This document shows positions 42,806-51,257 of a stretch of DNA of 64,000 bases, in pieces (the stretch's first letter is position 1; each line of letters starts with the position of its first letter). The position numbers and the translations under genes were made by a program. This DNA comes from Eikenella corrodens (GTDB lineage Bacteria; Pseudomonadota; Gammaproteobacteria; Burkholderiales; Neisseriaceae): the NCBI RefSeq assembly GCF_900187105.1, contig NZ_LT906482.1:930001-994000 (forward strand), in the 5' to 3' direction. The notes beneath the pieces are model-generated. The model was not told the DNA's origin, searched no databases, and was given only the letters and a program-made list of their open reading frames with translations.

Positions 42806-45800
42806 CACAATCCGACAAACGACAAAACCGTTTCAGACGACCTTCAAAACGCTTCGGGCAATATCGTCGCCCCTCCCCGCTACCGCCTGACCAAACTCGG
42901 CGAACAAATGGCGCGGCTGCCCATCGACCCGAAAATCGCACGCATTTTGTTGGCAGCGAAGAAACACGACTGCATGGCGGAAATATTGGTGATTGCATCC
43001 GCGCTGTCGATTCAAGACCCGCGCGAACGGCCGCTGGAAGCGCGCGATGCCGCCGCCAAGGCGCACGAGCGTTTTACCGACAAGCAGTCCGATTTCCTTG
43101 CCTATCTGAATATTTGGGACAGCTTCCAGCGCGAGCGCGACAAAGGCTTGTCCAACAAGCAGTTGGTGCAGTGGTGCCGCCAATATTTCCTGTCGCACCT
43201 GCGGATGCGCGAGTGGCGCGAACTGCACCACCAGCTTGCCCAAACCGCGATTGAAATGGGTTTGACCACTAAGGAAGCCGCTTTCAGACGGCCTCCCGAA
43301 GCCAAACAGCTCACGTCGTCTGAAAATGCGGGCGATCAAGACTTATCCGCAAAACTCAAACAAAAACAACTGGATAAGAAGCAACACCGCGCCCAAATCC
43401 GCGCCGCCAAAGAAGCGGGCTACGAACAAATCCACCGCGCCCTACTGACCGGTCTTATCGCCAACGTCGGCATGAAATCGCCCGACGGCAACGACTACAC
43501 CGGCGCGCGCGGCAGCCGCTTCCACCTTTTCCCCGCCTCCACCCTGTTCAAAGCCAAACCCAAATGGGTGATGGCGGCAGAACTCGTTGAAACGACAAAA
43601 CTTTATGCACGCGACGTAGCCGCCATCCAGCCCGAATGGATCGAGCAGGAAGCACCGCACCTTGTCCGCTACCACTATTTCGAGCCGCACTGGGAGCAAA
43701 AACGCGGCGAAGTCATCGCCAGCGAACGGGTAACGCTCTACGGCCTGACCGTCTTGCCGCGCCGCCCCGTTTCCTACGGCAGAATCGCCCCCGAAGAAGC
43801 GCGCGAAATCTTTATCCGCAGCGCACTGGTGGCGCAGGAATGCGATTTGAAAGCGGAATTTTTTGTCCACAACAAAAAGCTGATTAAAGAAATTACCGAA
43901 CTCGAACACAAATCGCGCAAGCAGGACGTGCTGGTCGATGATGAAGCGCTGTTCGCGTTTTATCACGAACGGCTGCCCGATTTTTATACGGCGGACGCGG
44001 TTTCAGACGGCCTGCATCCTGCAAATCCGCAGCAAACCACCCCCTCCCCCGTGGGGGAAGGCTGGGGAGAGGGCAAAACAGTTGCCGCACAAACCAACTT
44101 TTCCGCAACCGCAGCAAACCCTCTCCCTAACCCTCTCCCACAGGAGAGGGAACAGAGTGCCGCAGTTTCAACGGTTTCAGGCAGTCTGAAATCGTCCACA
44201 GCAACATTCCGCATACGCCCCGCCACACATAATGATGCAGCCCAAATTGCCGAACTGTTCCGCCGCGCCGTCCTGCACATTGAAGCAAGCCATTATAGCG
44301 ACAGCGAAAAAGCCGCATGGATACAGGGCGCGGACAATGCCGCCTTTTGGCAAAAACGGATTGGACGCGGCTGTATCCGATTGGCAGCGCAAAATGACCG
44401 CATACTCGGCTTTATCGAATACCTGCCCGAGCAAAATCATTTGGACTGCCTATTTACCGACCCTGCCCACCAGCGGCAAGGCATCGCTTCCGCGCTGTTG
44501 TCTGCCGTTTTGCCGCAGGCGGATGCAGATAAAACGGTAACGGCAGATGTGTCCGCAGCCGCGTTGCCCTTTTTTAAAAAACAGGGATTTATACTGCAAC
44601 ATCAAAACCAAATTCAGCGAAACGGCTTGGTTTTAATCAATTACCGCATGATTTTGCAAACCGACAGCATTGATGCGGCCGCACAAACCAACTTTTCCGC
44701 ACCCACAGCAAACCCTCTCCCACAGAAGAGGGAACAGAGTGCCGTAGTTTCAACGGTTTCAGACGACCCCAAAGCCCAAAGGCTACCTGAAAACTCCCTA
44801 TGCTACGCCGACGGTCAACCGATACTGCTGGGTGACCGTGTAACGATCGACAGCAAACAATGGCACGGCAAAATCGTTGCCTTGATTGCCGAGCAGCAAT
44901 GCGACCCGTCCATCGGTTCCGCCGAAGAATGGGCGACATTACAAAGTGGAGTAATGGCGCAATTTGATGAAGCAGGCTTGGTGCACTATCCCGATGCTGA
45001 GACTGCCGGCGAACTCATCTTATTGACACGAGCAGATGCAGCAGATGTCCTAAAATCTAAAAAGCACAACGTAGAATGTGCAGCGCAAGTCACGCACGCG
45101 GATTCCAAAGATACAGGCAACCGCGTGCGTGAACCGAGTTCACACACCCTACAAAACGTTTCAGACGACCCCAAACCCAAAAAGCAACCTGCACCCCCAA
45201 AAAACCGTCTGAAACCCCTACCCCTTGCCGACATCCGCACCTTCCAAGCCTGGCTCAAAACCGCCGAGCGCGACAACCCGCGCCTGCTGTTTCTCAGCCG
45301 CGACGACCTCATGCAGCACGCCGCCGCGCACATCACCGAAGAACAATTCCCCAAACACTGGCAAACCGCAGACGGCAAATTCAAACTCAGCTACCGCTTC
45401 GAGCCGCACCATCCGCTCGACGGCGTTACCCTCACCCTGCCGCTCACCGTCCTCAACCGCATCAGCCCCGCCGCCCTCGAATGGCTCGTGCCCGGTATGA
45501 TACGCGAAAAAATCCAGTTGCAAATCAAAGCACTGCCCAAACAAATCCGCCGAATCTGCGTACCCGTGCCCGAATTCATCACCCAATTTTTAAGCCAAAA
45601 CCCCGACCGCAACGCCCCCATCCTGCCCCAACTCGCCCAAGTCATCGCCAAAACCGCAGGCGATATCCGCATACTGGAGCAAATCAACCAAGACGAATGG
45701 GCCGCGTTCAGGCTGCCCGAACACTGCTATTTCAACCTCCGCATCATCGACGACGGCGGGCAAGAATTAGCCATGGGGCGCGATTTAATCCAAATCCAAC

Positions 45801-46705
45801 AACAACTTGGCAAAGCCGCCGCCACCACCTTCCGCGACAACACCCAAGAATTCGAGCGCGACAACGTTACCGCATGGGACATCGGCACCCTGCCCGAATC
45901 CATCAAATTCGCACGCGGCAAACAGCAGCTCACCGGCTACCTCGGCCTGCAAAAAGAAAAAGACGGCCGCATCGCCCTGCGCCTGTTCGACACGTCCGCC
46001 GCCGCCGAACAAGCCCACAGATTAGGCGTGATTGAACTCATGAAACTACAACTAAAAGAACAAGTTAAATACCTGAACAAAGGCATCCAAGGCTTCACCC
46101 AAGCCGCCATGCTGCTCAAACACATCAACGCCGACACCCTGCGCGACGACCTCACCCAAGCCGTCTGCGACCGCGCCTTTATCGGCGAAGACGAGCTGCC
46201 GCGTAACGAAAAAGCCTTCAAAGAACAAATCAAACGCGCCCGCAGCCGCCTGCCCGCCGTCAAAGAAGCCCTCAGCCGCTACCTGCAGGAAACCGCCGCC
46301 GCCTACGCCGAACTGAACGGCAAACTCGGCAAACACCCGATCACCCACCTCATGCGCCAACGCCTGCAAACCCTACTTGCCCCCGGCTTCGCCAGCCATA
46401 CCCCATGGGCACAATGGCCGCGCCTCCCCATCTACCTCAAAGCCATGACTCTGCGCCTCGAAAAATACAGCGGCAACCCCGCCCGCGACGCAGCCCGCGA
46501 AGCCGACATACAGGAATTGGAACAAATGTGGCAGGAAAAAACGGATAGCTTGATAAAACAAGGACAACCCGTTTCAGACGACCTTGCCGCGTTTAAATGG
46601 ATGATTGAAGAATTGAGAGTGTCGCTGTTTGCACAGGAATTGAAGACGCCGTATCCAGTGTCGGTGAAGAGGTTGTTGAAGGAGTGGGAGAAAATTTATA
46701 AATAG
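42758..46705 (+). CDS. hrpA: HrpA C-terminal half with embedded GNAT acetyltransferase domain
   Basis: An uninterrupted frame of 1315 residues. HrpA sequence begins about residue 25 (VSDDLQN, then YRLTKLGEQMARLPIDPKIA) with winged-helix and ratchet domains, continues with the OB-type region (IANVGMKSPDGNDYTGARGS) and breaks off after FAFYHERLPDFYTADAVSDG. About 400 residues of insert follow: a GNAT domain (about 484-630, RIRPATHNDAAQIAELF to HQRQGIASALLSAVL with the acetyl-CoA loop) and a small beta-rich domain (about 685-755, YADGQPILLGDRVTID). HrpA resumes at PLPLADIRTFQAWLKTAERD with the DUF3418 region to the end. Its joints contain uptake sequences. Translation start is uncertain; ATG 42758 lacks a clear ribosome binding site. 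Confidence 0.85.
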   Translation: MQNTKNQARGSGIHARHNPTNDKTVSDDLQNASGNIVAPPRYRLTKLGEQMARLPIDPKIARILLAAKKHDCMAEILVIASALSIQDPRERPLEARDAAAKAHERFTDKQSDFLAYLNIWDSFQRERDKGLSNKQLVQWCRQYFLSHLRMREWRELHHQLAQTAIEMGLTTKEAAFRRPPEAKQLTSSENAGDQDLSAKLKQKQLDKKQHRAQIRAAKEAGYEQIHRALLTGLIANVGMKSPDGNDYTGARGSRFHLFPASTLFKAKPKWVMAAELVETTKLYARDVAAIQPEWIEQEAPHLVRYHYFEPHWEQKRGEVIASERVTLYGLTVLPRRPVSYGRIAPEEAREIFIRSALVAQECDLKAEFFVHNKKLIKEITELEHKSRKQDVLVDDEALFAFYHERLPDFYTADAVSDGLHPANPQQTTPSPVGEGWGEGKTVAAQTNFSATAANPLPNPLPQEREQSAAVSTVSGSLKSSTATFRIRPATHNDAAQIAELFRRAVLHIEASHYSDSEKAAWIQGADNAAFWQKRIGRGCIRLAAQNDRILGFIEYLPEQNHLDCLFTDPAHQRQGIASALLSAVLPQADADKTVTADVSAAALPFFKKQGFILQHQNQIQRNGLVLINYRMILQTDSIDAAAQTNFSAPTANPLPQKREQSAVVSTVSDDPKAQRLPENSLCYADGQPILLGDRVTIDSKQWHGKIVALIAEQQCDPSIGSAEEWATLQSGVMAQFDEAGLVHYPDAETAGELILLTRADAADVLKSKKHNVECAAQVTHADSKDTGNRVREPSSHTLQNVSDDPKPKKQPAPPKNRLKPLPLADIRTFQAWLKTAERDNPRLLFLSRDDLMQHAAAHITEEQFPKHWQTADGKFKLSYRFEPHHPLDGVTLTLPLTVLNRISPAALEWLVPGMIREKIQLQIKALPKQIRRICVPVPEFITQFLSQNPDRNAPILPQLAQVIAKTAGDIRILEQINQDEWAAFRLPEHCYFNLRIIDDGGQELAMGRDLIQIQQQLGKAAATTFRDNTQEFERDNVTAWDIGTLPESIKFARGKQQLTGYLGLQKEKDGRIALRLFDTSAAAEQAHRLGVIELMKLQLKEQVKYLNKGIQGFTQAAMLLKHINADTLRDDLTQAVCDRAFIGEDELPRNEKAFKEQIKRARSRLPAVKEALSRYLQETAAAYAELNGKLGKHPITHLMRQRLQTLLAPGFASHTPWAQWPRLPIYLKAMTLRLEKYSGNPARDAAREADIQELEQMWQEKTDSLIKQGQPVSDDLAAFKWMIEELRVSLFAQELKTPYPVSVKRLLKEWEKIYK
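44085..44180 (+). repeat. In-frame direct repeat, copy 1 (left of GNAT domain)
   Basis: It encodes AAQTNFSATAANPLPNPLPQ and following residues. It matches copy 2 at 44679 nearly completely, except for 12 additional bases (CCCTCTCC duplication) that preserve the frame. It ends in a degenerate uptake sequence. Confidence 0.85.
44679..44762 (+). repeat. In-frame direct repeat, copy 2 (right of GNAT domain)
   Basis: It encodes AAQTNFSAPTANPLPQKREQ and following residues, and runs into a Neisseria-type DUS (TTCAGACGACC) and then, 18 bp on, an Eikenella DUS at 44780. Confidence 0.85.
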
Positions 46706-46790
46706 TACACAATGATACTTTTATCAAATACCAGACTATGTTAGTTTAAACCTAGATTAATGCAATTAACTTTTATTATGGAGATATATC

Positions 46791-48575
46791 TTGAAATTTC
46801 GCAGTTTATACAAGTGGGAAAATGTTGATGGACAAGAAAATTTAATATTTAGTGCTCAATTGATGGAAGAAATGTTATTTCACTATACAATTGATACATA
46901 TAAACCATCAGTTATGGGTATATCCCTATTAGTTCATGAGGCTCTAACAACAATAGAAGAAGTTGAGAAGGGAAATATTAAAGAGCCTAATATTAAGCAC
47001 GTACTTGAAGAATTATGTGATTTTTTTGATAAGGACACTATAGCTAAAAAACTGGTTCCCATAGATAAAGACGAGATCTTTACTATTCTACAAAATCCTA
47101 AAAGTAACAAAAATAAAATAAAAAATATTTTAGGAATATTAAATAATTGCTTAAATGACATTAAGTATAAAAATATTCTTGAAAAAGAAATAATATCTTT
47201 ATCACTTGATCCTGAAAATAAATTTTCAGAATTACGAAGACTTATTAGAAGCTATATAACCAGTTTAATTTCCAATGGATATCATCCTTATTTTATTAGA
47301 AAACAAATGTTATCTTTCTTTTGGGAAGGCGATGGTAAAATAATAAATGGTAATAACCTATTAGATTTCTTCAATGTATTTTCTTTTAAACAAAAAAATT
47401 ATCATGTATATTCAGTAGTGGATAAAGTATTTTTGCTCTATCAAGAACCTAATGACACTGCAATTCCATGGATGAAATTCCACAAAAAATCACAGTTACC
47501 TACTATTATTGATAATAACAATTTCTTAAAAATAGGAGACAATGAAATTTTTTGCCTTATGGAAAAAATTAAAGATATTGATCCATATAGTGCAAGAGAA
47601 TACTCAGAAAATATATTAAAACTTAATGCTGATTTAATCAATATTTTTCATCATAAAAAGAAACCAACATGGAAAAATAAATTTATGGTTATTGATTGTG
47701 AAGAGAATAAAGCTATCCCTATCGACAAACCACTGCAATCAATGTTGAAATGTATTGATTTAAAGGAGCAAAAAGCAAAAATAAAAATACAGAACTTTAT
47801 AAAAAGTTTCTCCTTGGAAGATGGGTCTTTTTCAAAGTTTATAAATAGTATTAGACTTCACTCAATGGCTCTTCACAGCGACTCAGTTGAAAATCAGATA
47901 CTTAATCTATGGGTAGCACTGGAATCTCTCGTGCCATCTGAAACAAAAAATTCTGATGAATCAAATATTGAACATATTATTAATTCTATTATTCCATTTT
48001 TAAATATAACTTATCTTTCTAATCTAATTGATAACCTAGTAAAAGATTTAATACGTTGGGATATGGGTACTATTCGTCATGTTTCTAAATATATTGATGG
48101 TGATGGGTTTAAGAATAAACTTATTAACATCCTTGTAAAAGAAGAGTATTTAAATAATTTTAATGATTTACTAGATAAAACAAGAGACTTTTACTTATTA
48201 AAGGATAGATTAATTTATTTTAAAGATATCTTATCTTCTAAGAAGAAGATTAACTCAGTCATATCTGCCCACACAAGAAGATTAGAATGGCAAATTAGAA
48301 GGATTTACAGAACACGGAACTTAATTGTACATACTGGGAATACCCCAAACTATACCCATTCATTGATTGAGCACACTCATAACTATTTAGATATAGTATT
48401 AAACACCTTAATTTCATTAGCTACACCTCCTAACCAAATCAATTCAGTTGGTGAGGGTTTTGATTATATATCACTACAATATAAATCCTTTTTAAAATCA
48501 TGCTGTGAGGATAAAGATATAAAATTAAATGATGATAACCTAAAAATGCTAGTTGATATCATCAATTTTCGTTAG
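46791..48575 (+). CDS. HEPN-motif protein, candidate anti-phage RNase
   Basis: A 594-residue protein of strongly AT-rich codon use, starting at TTG with GGAGA seven bases upstream. The C-terminal part has LWVALESLVPSE (about residues 372-383), a helix typical of Apea-like HEPN domains, and RRIYRTRNLIVHTG, where R509-N-x3-H514 fits the HEPN RNase motif Rx4-6H. The N-terminal 350 residues are helical and Asn/Lys/Ile-rich with no recognised domain. HEPN proteins of this architecture (for example ApeA) act in abortive infection by cleaving RNA. It stands alone between hrpA and a truncated SWIM gene, on Neisseria-like DNA. Defence is inferred from motif, composition and context only. Confidence 0.6.
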   Translation: MKFRSLYKWENVDGQENLIFSAQLMEEMLFHYTIDTYKPSVMGISLLVHEALTTIEEVEKGNIKEPNIKHVLEELCDFFDKDTIAKKLVPIDKDEIFTILQNPKSNKNKIKNILGILNNCLNDIKYKNILEKEIISLSLDPENKFSELRRLIRSYITSLISNGYHPYFIRKQMLSFFWEGDGKIINGNNLLDFFNVFSFKQKNYHVYSVVDKVFLLYQEPNDTAIPWMKFHKKSQLPTIIDNNNFLKIGDNEIFCLMEKIKDIDPYSAREYSENILKLNADLINIFHHKKKPTWKNKFMVIDCEENKAIPIDKPLQSMLKCIDLKEQKAKIKIQNFIKSFSLEDGSFSKFINSIRLHSMALHSDSVENQILNLWVALESLVPSETKNSDESNIEHIINSIIPFLNITYLSNLIDNLVKDLIRWDMGTIRHVSKYIDGDGFKNKLINILVKEEYLNNFNDLLDKTRDFYLLKDRLIYFKDILSSKKKINSVISAHTRRLEWQIRRIYRTRNLIVHTGNTPNYTHSLIEHTHNYLDIVLNTLISLATPPNQINSVGEGFDYISLQYKSFLKSCCEDKDIKLNDDNLKMLVDIINFR

Positions 48576-48717
48576 CAAACCGTACTGCATCTAATCGCGT
48601 GCGTGCCTCAGGTACACGGTCGACCTGCAAATCACGCAAAACTTGGAATCTGTGTGTAGGGTGTGTGGCGCAGCCACGCACGCGCTCTTTTTAAATCCAA
48701 GCCCTTCCAACTAAACC
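48576..48717. other. Spacer with short GC-rich repeat
   Basis: No gene seen. It contains GTGTGTAGGGTGTGTGGCGC followed by AGCCACGCACGCGC, a partly self-complementary repeat, and a TTTTT run that could act as a terminator of the HEPN gene. Confidence 0.4.
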
Positions 48718-48755
48718 AAAGGTCGTCTGAAACCCATTTTCAGACGACCTTTTGC
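48718..48755. terminator. Neisseria-dialect DUS-pair terminator
   Basis: AAAGGTCGTCTGAAA and TTTCAGACGACCTTTT flank CCCAT. It uses the mucosa-type DUS (AGGTCGTCTGAA), unlike the Eikenella pairs outside the island. Confidence 0.85.
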
Positions 48756-48849
48756 CTCTTTGCTAAACAAATCTTCCCTCAACCCTCTCCCCAAACGTCG
48801 TCTAAACCAGTAAACTCCCCATGTTTCAATAACTTCTTGGAAGCAAACC

Positions 48850-49251
48850 ATGTCCGGTATCTACCTACCCCGCCTATTTCCGCCCCATATCGCCGAACGC
48901 GGACTGCTGTATTTTCAGCAGGGCAAAGTTGATGCTGTCCAAAAAACTTCTGCAGGGCGTTATCGGGCGGAGGTGTTCGGTTCGGAAAACTATTCGGTAT
49001 GGCTGAAGCAGGATAGTGATTTGTACATTAAAGACGGCTTCTGCGACTGCCCTTATGGCGGGGTGTGCAAACATATGGCGGCGTTGTGGTATGCGGTACG
49101 CGCTCAAACTCAGGATGCTGGGATAATGTGCCCGAGACATAGATTCGCAATAGGCTCAATATCTTTTCAGGTAGCCTCAAACGAAGAAAGGCTACCTGAA
49201 AACCGAAATCTCAACGAAATTAATCGTAGTTGCTTAAAAATATTCATATAA
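48850..49251 (+). pseudogene. SWIM zinc finger protein, truncated
   Basis: It starts MSGIYLPRLFPPHIAERGLLYF and has the SWIM motif DGFCDCPYGGVCKHMAALWYAV (CxC...CxH, about residues 63-85). Normal sequence ends near residue 96 (RAQTQDAG). The remaining residues are read from intergenic sequence with two Eikenella DUS (SFQVASN, ERLPEN). SWIM family proteins of this type are longer, so this is a 5' fragment. It marks the right edge of the Neisseria-like island. SWIM domains bind nucleic acids or proteins; here a remnant. Confidence 0.6.
49164..49203. terminator. Eikenella DUS pair at the island's right edge
   Basis: TTTTCAGGTAGCCT and AAGGCTACCTGAAAA flank about 12 bases and lie inside the 3' end of the truncated SWIM frame. 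Confidence 0.55.
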
Positions 49252-49343
49252 AACAATCTACAATACTCTCATGTAAACACGCTGTTTATCTTTTGGTGTA
49301 GACTGTGCGCCACCCAGCGTTTTTATTTAGGAGCAAACCCATT

Positions 49344-50105
49344 ATGCTGAAAAATATTCTCACCGCCGCCGTATTGTCTGCCTTGCTTGGCGCCTGCGCC
49401 GCCACCGGCAGCGGCAATGCCTTCCCCGCCCGTGCCGACCAGCTTTCCGCCCGCACCGAGCAGGCGGCTGCTGCTGTGCGCCAGCGCGAAGCGCAAGAAA
49501 ATATCATTGCCTACTACGATGCCGACGGCGACGCTGCCGACCGTCCGATGAAAGGTGGTTACTATCGCGTGCTGCTCGGCCGCACCGCTGAAGGCCGAGC
49601 CGTGGTGCAGGATTTCTACCAAGATAGCCGCACCAAGCAGATTAACCCCGTTATCATCGGCAAAGACAGCGAGCTGAAAAACTTCAGTTCCGACGTGATT
49701 GAAGGCTTGGTGGTGTGGTACACCCCCGAAGGCCGCCTCACTAATTTTGCCGAAATCCATGACGGCAAATCGCAACGTGCCGGTATGTATGCCGAAAACG
49801 GCCAGCTGGTGCTGAGCATTGCGGGTGAGCCGGATGTGAAAGACGCGCCCTTCGAAATGAAAGGCTACTACGAAAACGGCAAACCGATGTTCGAGCTCAT
49901 CGACAACCACACCGAAAATGGTCTGATTCGCACCTACTACTACGCCAACGGCAACAAGCTGATGCAAAGCGTGGGCAAAGAGGATGCGGTTAAAACCGAA
50001 TTCTGGAAGGAAGACGGCAGCAGCGCCACGGCAGAGGAGGTGCAACCACAGCTGCGCGAAGGCCTCCAACGCGTGAATTATCTGATGAGCAAACACCTGC
50101 GCTAA
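49344..50105 (+). CDS. Lipoprotein, first of a tandem paralogous pair
   Basis: The start at 49344 (MLKNILTAAVLSALLGACAA) has a lipobox LGAC at residues 15-18; the frame from 49305 is less likely. The 253-residue precursor has IIAYYDADGDAADRPMKGGYYRVLLGRT, GRAVVQDFYQDSRTKQINPVIIGKDSELKNFSSDV and a C-terminal set of YYENGKPMFE-type repeats resembling MORN/toxin-antitoxin antitoxin-like beta turns (YENGK, YYANGNK). The next gene is a clear paralogue. Surface or periplasmic, function unknown. Confidence 0.75.
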   Translation: MLKNILTAAVLSALLGACAATGSGNAFPARADQLSARTEQAAAAVRQREAQENIIAYYDADGDAADRPMKGGYYRVLLGRTAEGRAVVQDFYQDSRTKQINPVIIGKDSELKNFSSDVIEGLVVWYTPEGRLTNFAEIHDGKSQRAGMYAENGQLVLSIAGEPDVKDAPFEMKGYYENGKPMFELIDNHTENGLIRTYYYANGNKLMQSVGKEDAVKTEFWKEDGSSATAEEVQPQLREGLQRVNYLMSKHLR

Positions 50106-50121
50106 GGCTGGTGTAATCCAT

Positions 50122-50157
50122 CTAAAGGCTACCTGAAAACTTTCAGGTAGCCTTTTG
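50122..50157. terminator. DUS-pair terminator between the paralogous lipoproteins
   Basis: AAAGGCTACCTGAAAAC runs directly into TTTCAGGTAGCCTTTTG with almost no loop. Confidence 0.75.
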
Positions 50158-50265
50158 CTATGGCGGTGTGGGCAGCATCCCGTATGGAAAAATAATGTGT
50201 TTGGCTATAGAATTGCATCAATCTGCCAATCGCGCGGATACTCACCAATTCCAATGGGGAACTCT

Positions 50266-51153
50266 ATGAACAAACTCTTCGCCACTGTGGCTGCGGCCCT
50301 ATTGCTGGCCGCTTGTAATCCCAATCAAAACAACAGCCAAAACAATGCAGCATCTGCACCGCCGGCTGCTTCCAGCCCGGTTGCCGGTCAAGCCGAAGGC
50401 CAACAGGCGCCTGCTATGGCCCTGCCTGCTGATGCAACAGAACTTGAAGCGGCTGCCGCCAAGGCCGTGGAAGGCTATCAACCTGCTGCTGAGAAGCAGG
50501 TAATTTATTTCGACAAAGATTCCAAACCCACCGACAAACCCAGCCCCGGCGGCTACTACCGCGAAGTGTTGGGCACTATGCCCGATGGCCGCTTAGTGGT
50601 GCAGGACTTCTACCAAGACAGCGGCAAACCGCAGATTCTGCCCGCCATTCTCTCTAAAGACGGCGATCTGAAAAATTTCTCCACCGATGTGAACGACAGC
50701 CTGGTGGTGTGGAAAGAGGAGGATGGCACGGTATCTTCCGCCGGCAAATTCATTCAGGGTAAGCTGGATGGTTGGTTGAGCTTATACCGCGACGGCCGCC
50801 TGGTTATCCAAGGCCGCGACAGCGATTCTGAGTTGGAAGGAGAAGTTGTATTCTTCTATAACGACGGCAAACCGATGATGTGGGTTCGCCCTGCTGCCGA
50901 CAAACAGCACGTTATCCTCAGCACCTACTACCCGGGCAGCGGCAGCATTCTATTCAGTGCCATCCATAATGCTAATGGTGAAGGAGATCCTGTGATGTCA
51001 GCCTGGGACAAACAAGGCAAACCTACCGAGCTGCCGGCCATTCGGGAGGATTTGCAAGCCGTGCAGGCTGCCATGACCGAGCTGCAGGAATATGCAAATC
51101 GACACGGAGCCTTGAAGGACGGTGGCGGGCAATCCGCTTCCGCACCTAAATAA
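50266..51153 (+). CDS. Lipoprotein, second of a tandem paralogous pair
   Basis: The start at 50266 (MNKLFATVAAALLLAACNPN) follows GGGGA and gives a lipobox LAAC; the frame is open further upstream. 295 residues. After a Gln/Asn/Ala-rich linker it shares with the preceding gene the blocks VIYFDKDSKPTDKPSPGGYYR, GRLVVQDFYQDSGKPQILP and KDGDLKNFSTDVNDSLVVW. It adds an acidic FYNDGKPMMW segment and a polar C-terminus. A paralogue pair made by tandem duplication; function unknown. Confidence 0.75.
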   Translation: MNKLFATVAAALLLAACNPNQNNSQNNAASAPPAASSPVAGQAEGQQAPAMALPADATELEAAAAKAVEGYQPAAEKQVIYFDKDSKPTDKPSPGGYYREVLGTMPDGRLVVQDFYQDSGKPQILPAILSKDGDLKNFSTDVNDSLVVWKEEDGTVSSAGKFIQGKLDGWLSLYRDGRLVIQGRDSDSELEGEVVFFYNDGKPMMWVRPAADKQHVILSTYYPGSGSILFSAIHNANGEGDPVMSAWDKQGKPTELPAIREDLQAVQAAMTELQEYANRHGALKDGGGQSASAPK

Positions 51154-51257
51154 TCTTGACTTTACAGCCGCTTAATGCAGAGTGATGCCAACACTTTCCC
51201 ATGCTAGGCGGCTGATTCTTTCTCCACCCCCGCTTTTCACACATAAAGGAGCTTCAA

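Noticed and set aside
44041-44160. Possible CRISPR-like or REP array (CCCTCTCCC motifs)
   Set aside because: Only two copies, unequal, with no spacers and within an open frame; better described as an in-frame direct repeat.
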